A DNA stretch of 34,680 nucleotides from an uncultured Bacteroidia bacterium (GTDB lineage: Bacteria; Bacteroidota; Bacteroidia; Bacteroidales; UBA932): assembly GCA_902789245.1 (NCBI GenBank), contig CADAND010000018.1, positions 1 to 34,680 on the forward strand. Reading direction: 5' to 3'. This document shows positions 1 to 7,900 of the stretch, piece after piece (within the stretch, counting starts at the first letter, position 1; every line of letters starts with the position of its first letter). Below the pieces are notes generated by a model that ran no database searches, had not been told where the DNA came from, and saw only the letters and a list, made by a program, of their open reading frames with translations. The translations under genes were made by a program, and so were the position numbers.

Positions 1-1
1 C

Positions 2-586
2 GCGGGCGGCGACGAGGAAGCCTGGATCTCCATGGGCCGTACCGCCCAGATCCTCGACAACCTCATCGAGAAGGGCCTCGCCGAGCCGATGATCGTGGTG
101 ATGCCGAACGGCAATCCCGGCCAGCAGGCCGCCCAGACCCTGAATCTTCCCACCAAACAGGTGTCCGAGCCCGACGCCTATGTCAAGAGCCTCGTGACCG
201 AGATCGTCCCGTTCATCGAGAAGAACTTCCGGGCCATCCCCAAGAAGTCTTCCCGCGCCATCGCCGGTCTGTCGATGGGCGGCGGCCACACGACCCGTGC
301 GACCATCCTGTACCCGGACGTGTTCGACTACATCTGCCCGCTCAGCTGCGGCATCCGTGAGAGCGACGAGCTCGACGCCCAGCTCCAGGGCATCAAGAAG
401 GCCGGCTACAAGCTCTACTGGGTCGGCTGCGGCACGGACGACTTCGCCTGGCCGGGCACCGAGGTCCTCGACAAGGCCCTCGAGCGCAACGGCATGCCGC
501 ACACGATCTACGCCTCCGACGGCGGCCACGTGTGGTTCAACTGGCGTCTGTACCTGAACACCTTCGCCCGCCTGCTCTTCAAGTAG
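2..586 (+). CDS. Secreted-type CE1-like esterase, C-terminal part (5' end outside the window)
   Basis: This is the last 194 residues of an alpha/beta-hydrolase of the esterase D / enterochelin-esterase / feruloyl-esterase group. The frame is open to the window edge and reads [12 protein letters not shown] before the first internal Met at 32, so that Met is not the start. The conserved '[10 protein letters not shown]'-like strand is present ([10 protein letters not shown]). The nucleophile elbow is GLSMGGG, and the acid and histidine are likely in CGTDDF and GGHVWFNW, so the triad looks complete. Family members remove acyl or feruloyl groups from polysaccharides, or hydrolyse related esters. 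The substrate cannot be read here. A strong terminator follows at 624-670, so the gene ends its own transcript. The family call is firm and the substrate is unknown. Confidence 0.88.
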   Translation, partial: AGGDEEAWISMGRTAQILDNLIEKGLAEPMIVVMPNGNPGQQAAQTLNLPTKQVSEPDAYVKSLVTEIVPFIEKNFRAIPKKSSRAIAGLSMGGGHTTRATILYPDVFDYICPLSCGIRESDELDAQLQGIKKAGYKLYWVGCGTDDFAWPGTEVLDKALERNGMPHTIYASDGGHVWFNWRLYLNTFARLLFK

Positions 587-623
587 GAATTCCGTGACAT
601 GTAAGTTGTCGAAACAGAATGTT

Positions 624-670
624 TTAAGAGAATCAGGGGCCCTCGGAAAGAGGACCCCTGATTCTCTTAA
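624..670 (+). terminator. Rho-independent type hairpin after the esterase
   Basis: A perfect 16-bp stem (TTAAGAGAATCAGGGG at 624-639 with its complement at 655-670) encloses a 15-base loop. The T-rich ends make it usable from either strand. It separates the esterase from the mltG promoter. Confidence 0.8.
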
Positions 671-731
671 TTGCCTGGGGCAGATCGATTTGCCGGTCAC
701 GCGGCATGTCCGCTTGTCCAAATGTTTTTGC

Positions 732-739
732 TATCTTTG
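732..739 (+). promoter_or_regulatory. Bacteroidetes -7 box for mltG
   Basis: TATCTTTG matches the Bacteroidetes TAnnTTTG -7 element and lies 8 bases before the chosen mltG start. The -33 element is weak (TTG near 714, spacing shorter than usual). Confidence 0.5.
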
Positions 740-747
740 TGTTTGAT

Positions 748-1791
748 ATGAAAAAACTCACGGTTACGCTCGCGCTGCTCGCCGTGCTGGCCATCGGCGG
801 CCTGCTCGGCTGGAACTGGCTGCAGGACAACAAACTTCCCAATTTCCGCCGGCAGGCGGAGATTTACGTTTACCCCGACGCCTCGGCCGACCGGGTGCTG
901 GACGAGATCGCCGACAAGGCGCAGGTGCGCAACCGCGCGAGCCTGGAGCGTTGCTTCAAGGCCAAGCAGGTGGCGCAGTACCTCACGCCAGGGCATTATA
1001 CCGTCTCGCCGGGCGATGCGAGCGTCTACGTGGCGCGCATGCTCAACAACGGCTGGCAGACGCCGGTGCGCCTGTCCCTGACGGGAAATCTGCGCGTCAA
1101 GAGCAACATCGCCGCCAAGATCGCTAGCCAGCTGCTGCTGGATTCCGCCACCGTGTACAAGGCACTCAACGACGACAAACTCCTGGCCGAATACGGCTTC
1201 ACCCCGCGCAACGTCTTCTCCCTGCTGACCCCAGATACCTTCGATATCTACTGGACCGCCTCGATGTCGGACCTCTACGCCAAGCAGAAAGCGGTCTGGG
1301 ACGCCTACTGGACCGAGGAGCGCGACGCGAAGGCGAAGCATATCAGGCTGAGCCGCCAGCAGGTGTCCGTGCTGGCCTCCATCGTCACGGCCGAGTCCAA
1401 CAACGAGGCCGAGATGCCCAGGATCGCAGGCGTGTACCTGAACCGCCTCAAGATCGGGATGCCCCTGCAGGCCGATCCGACCGTGGCCTTCTGTTACGAT
1501 TACCAGCTGAACCGCATCCTGCTGAAGCACCTGGAGGTGGATTCGGCATACAATACCTACAAGCACACCGGCCTGCCGCCGGGGCCCATCTGCGTGCCCA
1601 CGCGCGCCGCGCTCGAAGCCGTGCTGAACCCCGACTTCGGCGGCACCTGGGGCGCCGGAAACCTCTACTTCTGCGCGAATCCGGACTTCTCCGGCACGCA
1701 TGTCTTCGCGAAGACGCTCGCCGAGCACAACCGCAACGCCCAGGCCTTTCAGGCCGAGCTGAACCGCCGTGCCCGCGAGAAGCGTCAGTAG
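748..1791 (+). CDS. mltG: Endolytic murein transglycosylase MltG (YceG-like)
   Basis: This 347-residue protein is of the MltG/YceG family, inner-membrane lytic transglycosylases that cut nascent glycan strands and set their length. One N-terminal membrane segment (about residues 4-22) is followed by a periplasmic part. The catalytic core has VLASIVTAES, with Glu216 as the expected catalytic acid, then IAGVYLNRL, MPLQADPTV and GLPPGPICVP, all typical. The C-terminal YFCANPDFSGTHVFA is also a family signature. I chose the ATG at 748, not the in-frame ATG at 706, because the promoter box at 732-739 lies between them and the protein then starts with the membrane anchor (MKKLTVTLALL). The next gene begins 29 bases downstream and may be co-transcribed. 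Confidence 0.93.
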   Translation: MKKLTVTLALLAVLAIGGLLGWNWLQDNKLPNFRRQAEIYVYPDASADRVLDEIADKAQVRNRASLERCFKAKQVAQYLTPGHYTVSPGDASVYVARMLNNGWQTPVRLSLTGNLRVKSNIAAKIASQLLLDSATVYKALNDDKLLAEYGFTPRNVFSLLTPDTFDIYWTASMSDLYAKQKAVWDAYWTEERDAKAKHIRLSRQQVSVLASIVTAESNNEAEMPRIAGVYLNRLKIGMPLQADPTVAFCYDYQLNRILLKHLEVDSAYNTYKHTGLPPGPICVPTRAALEAVLNPDFGGTWGAGNLYFCANPDFSGTHVFAKTLAEHNRNAQAFQAELNRRAREKRQ

Positions 1792-1820
1792 CTTCTGCCT
1801 GAGACTAACCACACAAGTAT

Positions 1821-3647
1821 ATGAAAGCTAAACTGTTATTCGCCGCCATCGCGGCGCTCTCGCTGTTGGGACAGCCCTCCCTGTCCGCCAGGACCCTCTC
1901 TGTCAAGACCATCGAAGACGGCGGCACCGGCCCGTACAAGGCCGTGATGACCGTCGAGGAAGCCCTGCCCGGCTTCGCCGTGTACCGGCCGGCCGACCTG
2001 GCCGCGGCCGTGAAGGCCGAGGGCCGCGCACTGCCCATCGTCATCTTCGGCAACGGCGGCTGCGCCGTCAGCTCCCGCGGCTCCTACAGCTTCCTGGAGG
2101 AGATTGCCTCGCACGGCTACGTTGTGGCCGCCATCGAGCGTGAGAACGCCCAGGGCGGCGGCAGCATGTTCGACCCGGAGGTCGTTGCGCGCCAGAAGGC
2201 CGACGGCCTGTCGCTCATCGAAGTCGTGGACTGGCTGGAGAAGGAAAACGCCCGGGCCGGGTCCGACTTCTATCAGATGGTGGATCCCGCGTGCGTGTCC
2301 GCGGCGGGCTACTCCTGCGGCGGCCTGCAGGCCCTCGCCATCGGCGTGGGCGGCGACGAGCGCGTCAAGTGCCTGACCATCCTGAGCAGCGGCATCACCA
2401 ACCCCGGCGACGGCCTGGCGGGCTTCCTGCTCAAGGAGGACCTCGCCAAGATCAAGGTGCCCGTGGGCTATTTCATTGGCGGAGAGAGCGATATCGCCTA
2501 CCTGAACGGCCTGGACGACTACCGGCGCATCACCCACGTGCCGGTTGTCTTCGCCAACTACGACGCCGGCCACGGCGAGACCTTCGGCAAGCCGCACGGC
2601 GGCACCTTCGCCCAGATGGCGCTCTCCTGGCTGGACTACAACCTCAAGGGCAAGGAGGAGAACGGCAAGATCTTCCGCTACTGCGAGCCCGGCGACGCCT
2701 TCGGCGGCTGGTGCATCGAGTCCAAGAATTTCAACTATGCTTCGCGCGTGTTCACGCTCGACCTCGACGGTCGCGAGGCGCCGCTCGTCAACGCCGGCGA
2801 CCAGGTGACCTACAACGCCGCAGGCGGCGTCCAGGGCATTTCCGGGACCACCGATCCGGCTATCAAGGTCTTCCTGCCGGAGCCGGAATACAACTCCGGC
2901 GCCGCCGTCATCATCCTGTCCGGCGGTGGCCTGATGTTCCATTCTTGGGGCAATGATGTCGAGAGCATGGCCAGCTGGCTGAACCGCCGCGGCGTGGCTG
3001 TGATCGGCTTGAAATACCACCTCGGCGGCATGCGCCGTCCGCAGGGAGGCGCTCCTGCGTCCCGTCCCGCCGCACCCGCCAGGCCGCTGGTCCTCCCGGA
3101 CATTACCGGCTTCGACCAGCTGACGGCCGCCAACTGCAACCCCGACCAGTCGGGCGCAGCCAATCCGACGCTGGAAGCGGCGGCTGAGGACGCCCTGAAG
3201 ACCATCCGCCTGGTACGCGCCCATGCCGAAGAATGGGGGATTGATCCCCAGAAAGTCGGCTACCTGGGCTACTCCGCCGGCGGTGGCGTGGCCATCAGCG
3301 CCACGCTGAAAGCCGACGCGGCCGCGATGCCGAACTTCCTCGCGAGCTGCTATGGCCCCTCGCTCGAAAATGTCGTCGTGCCCCAGAACGCCCCGAAACT
3401 CTTCATCGCCGTCCGCGCCCAGCACAACAATGTCGCCTCCGGCATGCTGGCCCTTTACCTTGCCTGGAAGAAGGCCGGCGTCAACGCCGAAATGTATATC
3501 TACGACGACGGCAACGGCCCCTTCGGCCCGGACGACCTCGGCACCACCTCCGGCGCCTGGCGCGACAATCTCTTCCGCTGGATGCAGACCAACGGCATCG
3601 CCACCGGCCGCAAGGTCGCCGCTTCTCCCTTCGCCCGCCGCAGATAA
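1821..3647 (+). CDS. Exported protein with two tandem alpha/beta-hydrolase domains
   Basis: This 608-residue protein has a signal peptide (cleavage near SLSA-RT, about residue 23). Domain 1 (about 30-285) resembles the PET-hydrolase/chlorophyllase-like group: nucleophile Ser165 in GYSCGG, probable acid Asp224 in GGESDIAY and histidine His251 in DAGHGETFG. Domain 2 (about 345-600) resembles BD-FAE / acetylxylan-esterase-like enzymes: oxyanion strand VIILSGGG, Ser485 in GYSAGG. Domain 2 lacks the usual acid and histidine: VRAQHNNV (531-538) stands where a D-x-x-V site is expected, and DGNGPFG (563-569) where GGHGFG is usual. Domain 1 should therefore be active, while domain 2 may be inactive or binding only. 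A role in polysaccharide de-esterification is inferred from the family and from the esterase two genes upstream. It follows mltG by 29 bases. Confidence 0.82.
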   Translation: MKAKLLFAAIAALSLLGQPSLSARTLSVKTIEDGGTGPYKAVMTVEEALPGFAVYRPADLAAAVKAEGRALPIVIFGNGGCAVSSRGSYSFLEEIASHGYVVAAIERENAQGGGSMFDPEVVARQKADGLSLIEVVDWLEKENARAGSDFYQMVDPACVSAAGYSCGGLQALAIGVGGDERVKCLTILSSGITNPGDGLAGFLLKEDLAKIKVPVGYFIGGESDIAYLNGLDDYRRITHVPVVFANYDAGHGETFGKPHGGTFAQMALSWLDYNLKGKEENGKIFRYCEPGDAFGGWCIESKNFNYASRVFTLDLDGREAPLVNAGDQVTYNAAGGVQGISGTTDPAIKVFLPEPEYNSGAAVIILSGGGLMFHSWGNDVESMASWLNRRGVAVIGLKYHLGGMRRPQGGAPASRPAAPARPLVLPDITGFDQLTAANCNPDQSGAANPTLEAAAEDALKTIRLVRAHAEEWGIDPQKVGYLGYSAGGGVAISATLKADAAAMPNFLASCYGPSLENVVVPQNAPKLFIAVRAQHNNVASGMLALYLAWKKAGVNAEMYIYDDGNGPFGPDDLGTTSGAWRDNLFRWMQTNGIATGRKVAASPFARRR

Positions 3648-3682
3648 CTTTCTTTGCCGGCTGCATATAGCCCCTTTTGCTT

Positions 3683-3789
3683 GTGAGCCATAACTGGTTG
3701 CTAAACAATTTTTTATGGAATTATACTCCCCCTAAAACAGGGGGAGTATAATTTTATAATATGCTATTAGTTAATTGCTTACAGCTCAC
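3683..3789. repeat. Palindromic repeat element, copy 1
   Basis: This 107-bp AT-rich element is bounded by GTGAGC (3683-3688) and its inverse GCTCAC (3784-3789). In the middle is a perfect 15-bp stem, AATTATACTCCCCCT (3719-3733) with its complement at 3739-3753 and a 5-base loop. A related copy lies at 24168-24278, with the same core stem and the same ends. Both sit just after the 3' end of a gene (here the tandem hydrolase), so the hairpin may also end transcription. The family was not identified by name. Confidence 0.72.
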
Positions 3790-3840
3790 GGAGAAATGCT
3801 GCTGGAAGAGATTACGGGGAGGGGAGTACATACAACGAAA

Positions 3841-3866
3841 AAGGGGAAGCGATTTCGCTTCCCCTT
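3841..3866 (-). terminator. Terminator of tRNA-Pro
   Basis: On the minus strand an 11-bp stem (AAGGGGAAGCG and its complement, 4-base loop) begins 2 bases after the tRNA 3' end and continues into a T-rich tract (TTTTCG). Confidence 0.75.
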
Positions 3867-3867
3867 G

Positions 3868-3941
3868 TCGGGATGATCTGACTCGAACAGACGACCCCTA
3901 CGTCCCGAACGTAGTGCGCTAGCCAACTGCGCTACATCCCG
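3868..3941 (-). tRNA. tRNA-Pro (anticodon CGG)
   Basis: A 74-nt cloverleaf read on the minus strand. The acceptor stem is CGGGATG with CATCCCG and discriminator A. The anticodon arm CTACG / CGTAG has loop TTCGGGA, giving anticodon CGG for proline codon CCG. The T-arm contains TTCGAGTC. No CCA is encoded. Confidence 0.95.
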
Positions 3942-3975
3942 ATTCTCGTTTCTAAAATATCAATTTTGTCAATTC

Positions 3976-3995
3976 GTCCGGTCTTGAAACCGGAC
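3976..3995 (-). other. Leader hairpin of tRNA-Pro
   Basis: Perfect 7-bp stem GTCCGGT / ACCGGAC with a 6-base loop, in the transcript leader just after the putative promoter at 3998-4005. It could also act as an end signal for rpsT, but no T-run follows. Confidence 0.5.
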
Positions 3996-3997
3996 TG

Positions 3998-4005
3998 CAA
4001 AATTA
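3998..4005 (-). promoter_or_regulatory. -7 box for tRNA-Pro
   Basis: On the minus strand TAATTTTG fits TAnnTTTG and is followed by CAGTCC, as at the tRNA-Glu and tRNA-Asn promoters. A TTG about 20 bases upstream, inside the end of rpsT, could be the -33 element. Confidence 0.5.
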
Positions 4006-4020
4006 CAACAAAAACTGCGA

Positions 4021-4275
4021 TTAAGCAAGCTTATTGATGTAAACCGCGATGCCGCTCTTGAGGTTGGAGGCCTTGTTCTTGTGGATCAGGCCAATCTTGG
4101 CGAGCTTGTCTATCATCGCATAGACCTTGGGGGCGTTGGCCTCGGCCGTAGCCTTGTCGGAGGTGTTGCGGATGTCGCGGATAGCGTTGCGGGTGGTCTT
4201 TGCATAATAACGATTATGCATTCTGTGCCTTTCGCTCTGGCGATCGGCTTTCTTTGCAGATGCTGTATTTGCCAT
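4021..4275 (-). CDS. rpsT: 30S ribosomal protein bS20
   Basis: The 84-residue lysine/arginine-rich protein has the bS20 pattern: MANTASAKKADRQSERHR, then RNYYAKTTRN-like and NKASNLKSGIA segments, with the usual family length. S20 binds 16S rRNA in the body of the small subunit and is a primary assembly protein. It lies 23 bases downstream of tRNA-Glu on the same strand, so both probably share the promoter at 4409-4439. The lone rpsT, away from other ribosomal genes, is normal. The start ATG is preceded by an A/T-rich tract and no Shine-Dalgarno site, as usual in this phylum. Confidence 0.96.
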   Translation of the reverse strand: MANTASAKKADRQSERHRMHNRYYAKTTRNAIRDIRNTSDKATAEANAPKVYAMIDKLAKIGLIHKNKASNLKSGIAVYINKLA

Positions 4276-4298
4276 TGTTTTTATTTTTTAATATTTGG

Positions 4299-4370
4299 TA
4301 GTGGGTAGGAGAATCGAACTCCTATTGCAAGAATGAAAATCTTGAGTACTAGCCGTTATACGAACCCACC
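4299..4370 (-). tRNA. tRNA-Glu (anticodon TTC)
   Basis: A 72-nt cloverleaf on the minus strand. Acceptor GGTGGGT pairs with ACCCACT (one G-T pair), discriminator A. The anticodon arm CAAGA/TCTTG has loop TTTTCAT, giving anticodon TTC for glutamate. The T-arm AGGAG-TTCGATT-CTCCT is intact. Confidence 0.94.
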
Positions 4371-4377
4371 AAACTCA

Positions 4378-4405
4378 TCCCAAAACGCTATTCGCCAATT
4401 TGGGA
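4378..4405 (-). other. Leader hairpin of tRNA-Glu
   Basis: TCCCAAA and TTTGGGA form a perfect 7-bp stem with a 14-base loop between the promoter and the tRNA 5' end. Confidence 0.5.
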
Positions 4406-4408
4406 CTG

Positions 4409-4439
4409 CAAAGATAGAAAACTTTTTGGACTTGACAAA
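4409..4439 (-). promoter_or_regulatory. Promoter of tRNA-Glu and rpsT
   Basis: On the minus strand this reads TTTG, 19 bases, TATCTTTG: a full match to the Bacteroidetes housekeeping promoter. It lies against the stop codon of the DUF4837 gene. Confidence 0.78.
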
Positions 4440-5450
4440 TTAATTTGCCGCATTTTCTTCGTCTTCCGCCGCCTTTTTCCACTCCCAGGAGTAGAGCAGG
4501 GACTCGACCTGGCGCAGGTACTGCCGCTTGTCGAACTTCGGCGCGTACACCCAGGCTTCGGCTACGAAAATCTCGCTGCCGTCGGGGCTGTAGAAGGAAT
4601 GCGACACGAAGGGACCGCCCATGAAGTCGTTCTGGACCTCCCACATGCCGCGCACCTGCGCGAAATCGCGGCCCTTGTACTTGAGGAACTCGAGGGTCGT
4701 GGGGAAGAACTTGCTGGTGGTCATGTACGTGCCTTCGAACATGCCCGGGACGTTTTCCTGGAGCACGGCGTTGCGGTGGGCGAGGATCTTCTCCAGCGTG
4801 AAGGGTTCGTCCTCGACGGGATAGCGGTAGATGAAAACATCCTGGTAGGCCTGCTTGTCGTCGGCGATCCAGGCGAAGCTGTCCGAAGCCTTGCGAAGCT
4901 TGTAGCCGGTCGGGAAATGCGGGGCGCCGCCGAAGATGTCCGCGAGCTGCGAATAGATCGTGTGCTCCTCATAGCGCAGGGTGTTGCGGATCACGCGGTC
5001 GCGTTCCGCCTGCTCGAGGGCGCTGACAATCATCGGACCTTTCTCCTTCAGGATCCCGGAAGCCGTGGCGGCGTCCGGAGCGTTGATCTGGATGGCGCAC
5101 TGCGGCGCGGCCCAGACATCGTGCCGGAAGATGATGCCGGTGGTATCGACCTGGGGATTCACCTGGAAGATGACGATGTTGCGGTGGTATTTGAACAGGT
5201 CGCCGAACCCGGAGGGAATCACGTTCACGAGGTTGTAGAGAGGCTCTTGCTGTGCCAGCCAGGGGCAGTCGCAGGCCAGCAGGTCGCGCACGTCGCCGCC
5301 CAGGGCATCCTCCCAGTCGGACTTCTCCATCACGACGATCACTTCGCCTGCCTTGCCGCTGACGCTCGGCAGCATGATGGTGGTACTCTTGCAGCCGGCC
5401 AGGGCGAGGACGGCGGCCAGGGAGAGAAGCATCTTCTTATACGTTTTCAT
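4440..5450 (-). CDS. DUF4837 family lipoprotein
   Basis: This 336-residue protein has a lipoprotein signal: a basic start (MKTYKKM), a hydrophobic stretch and lipobox LAGC (Cys19). The body matches the Bacteroidetes DUF4837 family as I know it (EVIVVMEKSDWE near the start, then NVIPSGFGDLFKYHRN and a long conserved domain to the C-terminus). The molecular function of the family is unknown. It is predicted to be a membrane-anchored periplasmic or outer-membrane lipoprotein. It is the last gene of the operon M23 peptidase, dxr, rseP, DUF4837, with 13 bases between it and rseP. The link to a site-2 protease suggests an envelope role, but that is only context. Confidence 0.83.
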   Translation of the reverse strand: MKTYKKMLLSLAAVLALAGCKSTTIMLPSVSGKAGEVIVVMEKSDWEDALGGDVRDLLACDCPWLAQQEPLYNLVNVIPSGFGDLFKYHRNIVIFQVNPQVDTTGIIFRHDVWAAPQCAIQINAPDAATASGILKEKGPMIVSALEQAERDRVIRNTLRYEEHTIYSQLADIFGGAPHFPTGYKLRKASDSFAWIADDKQAYQDVFIYRYPVEDEPFTLEKILAHRNAVLQENVPGMFEGTYMTTSKFFPTTLEFLKYKGRDFAQVRGMWEVQNDFMGGPFVSHSFYSPDGSEIFVAEAWVYAPKFDKRQYLRQVESLLYSWEWKKAAEDEENAAN

Positions 5451-5463
5451 ATCTCCTTGAAAA

Positions 5464-6771
5464 TTAGTGTATTAACCGTGCAATATCGTTGCCGAAGGCA
5501 AGGAACATCAGGGCAAAGATGAGCGCCATGCCGACGAGCTGCGCGACAACGAGGAATTTCTGTCCGGGTTTGCGCCCCGAGACGATTTCATAGAGGGTGA
5601 AGAGGATGTGCCCGCCGTCCAGTCCCGGGATGGGGAGCAGGTTCATTACGCCGAGCATGATGGACAGCAGTGCGAGGATGTTCAGGAAACGGTACCAGTC
5701 CCAGGTGTCAGGGAAGACCTGCCCGATGGCGATGAAACTGCCGACGCTCTTGTAGGCGCCGGTGGACGGCCGCGCGAGCAGGCGCAGGTCGTCGAGGTAG
5801 CCGCCGATCGAGGCGCCGGCCTCACGCCAGCCGGCGGGGATGGCCTCCAGGAGGTTGTAGTGCCGGGTCTTGACGCCCGGCATCTGCATGAACACGCCGA
5901 TGCGCCCGGTACTGTCCACGCGCACCGGCAGGCCGAGCGTGTCGGTGCCGCGGATCACCGAGGCACTGATCTCCTGCGAGCGATATTCCGCGAGCAGGGG
6001 GCGGGAATCCTGGACGTACTGGACGGTGCGGCCGTCGAAGGCGACGATGCGGTCGCCGCGCTGCAGGTCCGCCTGGGCGTTGAGCCCGTCCGCCATCACG
6101 GAATCGATCACGAACGGCACAGCCAGGTCGAACATCATCGGTTCGCTGAGCACATCCCCGATGCGCGCCTGGTCGATGTAGATGTCGAGCGTGTCGGTGC
6201 CGCGCAGGACCGTGGCCTTGTGCACGCCGCGGCGCGCGAGGTCGGCCTGCAGCATCCCGAAATTCTCGGGTACGTAGTCGTCGAAGCGCAGGATCTCGTC
6301 GCCGGTGCGGAAGCCCATTTCGTAGGCGAGCTCGCCTACGTAGATGTGGTTGCCGCGGTTCTCGATATAGGATTCGCCCCAGATCGCCATGATGGCGATG
6401 TAGGTGAGAATGGCGAAGATGAAATTGTTGATCACGCCGCCGGCCATCACCAGCAGCCGCTGCCAGGCCGGTTTCGTGCGGAATTCCCAGGGCTGGGGCT
6501 CCTGCTTCAGCTGCTCGAGGTCCATCGACTCGTCAATCATGCCGGCGATCTTGCAGTAGCCGCCGAAGGGCAGCCAGCCGATGCCGAACTCCGTTTCGCC
6601 CCAGTGCCAGCGTGCGAGCGCCTTGCCGCCCAGGTCGAAGAACAGGTAAAACTTCTCGACGCGGATCTTGAACGCGCGCGCCCACAGGAAATGACCGAAC
6701 TCATGGATGATGATGAGCACGGACAGGGCGAGGATGACTTGAAGCGTCTTAATGAATAAAACCATCGGCAA
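5464..6771 (-). CDS. rseP: RIP (site-2) zinc metalloprotease RseP
   Basis: This 435-residue intramembrane protease belongs to peptidase family M50. The first membrane segment carries the zinc site HEFGH (His23, Glu24, His27). The C-terminal membrane part carries NLLPIPGLDGGH, whose Asp is the third ligand. Two PDZ-like regions lie between (about residues 120-290), and FGGYCKIAGM is the usual membrane-associated loop. RseP enzymes cut anti-sigma factors and remnant signal peptides within the membrane. The 5' end overlaps the dxr 3' end by 23 bases, so the two are translationally coupled. The neighbourhood dxr-rseP is common in bacteria. Four to five membrane segments are predicted. Confidence 0.95.
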   Translation of the reverse strand: MPMVLFIKTLQVILALSVLIIIHEFGHFLWARAFKIRVEKFYLFFDLGGKALARWHWGETEFGIGWLPFGGYCKIAGMIDESMDLEQLKQEPQPWEFRTKPAWQRLLVMAGGVINNFIFAILTYIAIMAIWGESYIENRGNHIYVGELAYEMGFRTGDEILRFDDYVPENFGMLQADLARRGVHKATVLRGTDTLDIYIDQARIGDVLSEPMMFDLAVPFVIDSVMADGLNAQADLQRGDRIVAFDGRTVQYVQDSRPLLAEYRSQEISASVIRGTDTLGLPVRVDSTGRIGVFMQMPGVKTRHYNLLEAIPAGWREAGASIGGYLDDLRLLARPSTGAYKSVGSFIAIGQVFPDTWDWYRFLNILALLSIMLGVMNLLPIPGLDGGHILFTLYEIVSGRKPGQKFLVVAQLVGMALIFALMFLAFGNDIARLIH

Positions 6772-7900
6772 TGGCGGCGACTTCGCGATTGGTGGCGAAA
6801 ATGTCGTCGAGCGTAGGGTCTGCTACAAAATCCAGGCCCGCGAGCGCTTTTTCACCGATCTTGGCGATATCATAGAAGGAAATCAGGTCTTTGAGGTAGG
6901 CGGCCACCGCCACTTCGTTGGCGGCGTTCAGGGCGCATGCGGCGTTGCCGCCGCGGCGGAGCGCCTCGAAGGCGAGCTCCAGGCAAGGGAAGCGGCCGGT
7001 GTCGGGCGCCTCGAAGGACAGGGCGCCCAGCGTCGCGAAATCAAGCTTTTTGTTGCCCACCGTCAGGCGCTGGGGGAAGCTCAGCGCGAAGCCGATGGGC
7101 TCGCGCATGTCCGGGCAGCCGAGCTGCGCGATCACGGCTCCGTCCACGAACTCGACCATCGAATGGATGATCGACTCGGGGTGGACGACGACGTTGATCT
7201 GCTCGGGCGCGAGGTCGAAGAGCCATTTGGCTTCGATCACCTCGAAGCCCTTGTTCATCATGGTGGCGGAGTCGATGGTCACCTTGGCGCCCATGTTCCA
7301 GTTGGGGTGCTTGAGGGCCTGCGCGGCGGTGGCGCCGGCGATCTTCTTGCGGTCCCAGGTGCGGAACGGGCCGCCGGAGGCGGTCAGGTGCACGCGTGAA
7401 ATGGGATTCTCGCCCGCGGCGAGCAGGCACTGGAAGATGGCGGAGTGTTCCGAATCCACGGGCAGGATCACCCCGCCGTGTTCGCGCGCCAGCTTCGTGA
7501 CCACGGAGCCGGCGGCGACCAGGGTCTCCTTGTTCGCCAGCGCGACGACCTTCCCGGCCCGCAGGGCTGCCAGTGTGGGCCGCAGGCCGCTGAAGCCGAC
7601 CATCGCGCCTACGACGATGTCCACGCCGTCCATTCCGACCAGGTCGCACAGGCTGTCCACGCCCGCCCACACCTTGACGCCGTGGGGCTGCAGCGCGTCC
7701 GCCACGTCCTGGTAGCGCGTCTCGTTGCAGATGACGACGTGGGGCACGTCGAATTCAATGGCCTGCGCGATCAGCAGACCGACGCTGCTGCGGGCGGAGA
7801 TGAGAACGACCTCGAAGAGGTCTCGATGCTGGCGGACGACGTCCAGCGTCTGGGTGCCGATGGATCCGGTGGATCCGAGTATGGCTATTTTCCTTTTCAC
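6749..7900 (-). CDS. dxr: 1-deoxy-D-xylulose 5-phosphate reductoisomerase
   Basis: This 383-residue enzyme makes 2-C-methyl-D-erythritol 4-phosphate from DXP with NADPH, the second step of the MEP isoprenoid pathway, in the cytoplasm. Seen in the sequence: the NADPH-binding start AILGSTGSIGTQ, the metal/substrate region LPVDSEHSAIFQ, the flexible-loop region TASGGPFR, and HPNWNMGAKVTIDSATM. Length is normal for the family. The start codon is GTG at 7898-7900: the reverse complement there is GTGAAAAGG, giving the expected MKRKIAILG. It abuts the stop of the upstream M23 gene with no gap and overlaps rseP by 23 bases, so it is in the middle of a tightly packed operon. Confidence 0.96.
   Translation of the reverse strand: MKRKIAILGSTGSIGTQTLDVVRQHRDLFEVVLISARSSVGLLIAQAIEFDVPHVVICNETRYQDVADALQPHGVKVWAGVDSLCDLVGMDGVDIVVGAMVGFSGLRPTLAALRAGKVVALANKETLVAAGSVVTKLAREHGGVILPVDSEHSAIFQCLLAAGENPISRVHLTASGGPFRTWDRKKIAGATAAQALKHPNWNMGAKVTIDSATMMNKGFEVIEAKWLFDLAPEQINVVVHPESIIHSMVEFVDGAVIAQLGCPDMREPIGFALSFPQRLTVGNKKLDFATLGALSFEAPDTGRFPCLELAFEALRRGGNAACALNAANEVAVAAYLKDLISFYDIAKIGEKALAGLDFVADPTLDDIFATNREVAAIADGFIH

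Noticed and set aside
1821-3647. Polysaccharide utilisation locus
   Set aside because: Esterases and a GH3 gene are present in the window, but no SusC/SusD pair, no hybrid two-component or anti-sigma regulator, and the genes are scattered among housekeeping genes.
3683-3789. Integron attC site
   Set aside because: The ends and core do not fit the attC R-box consensus (GTTRRRY), there is no cassette array or integrase, and the partner copy lies alone 20 kb away.
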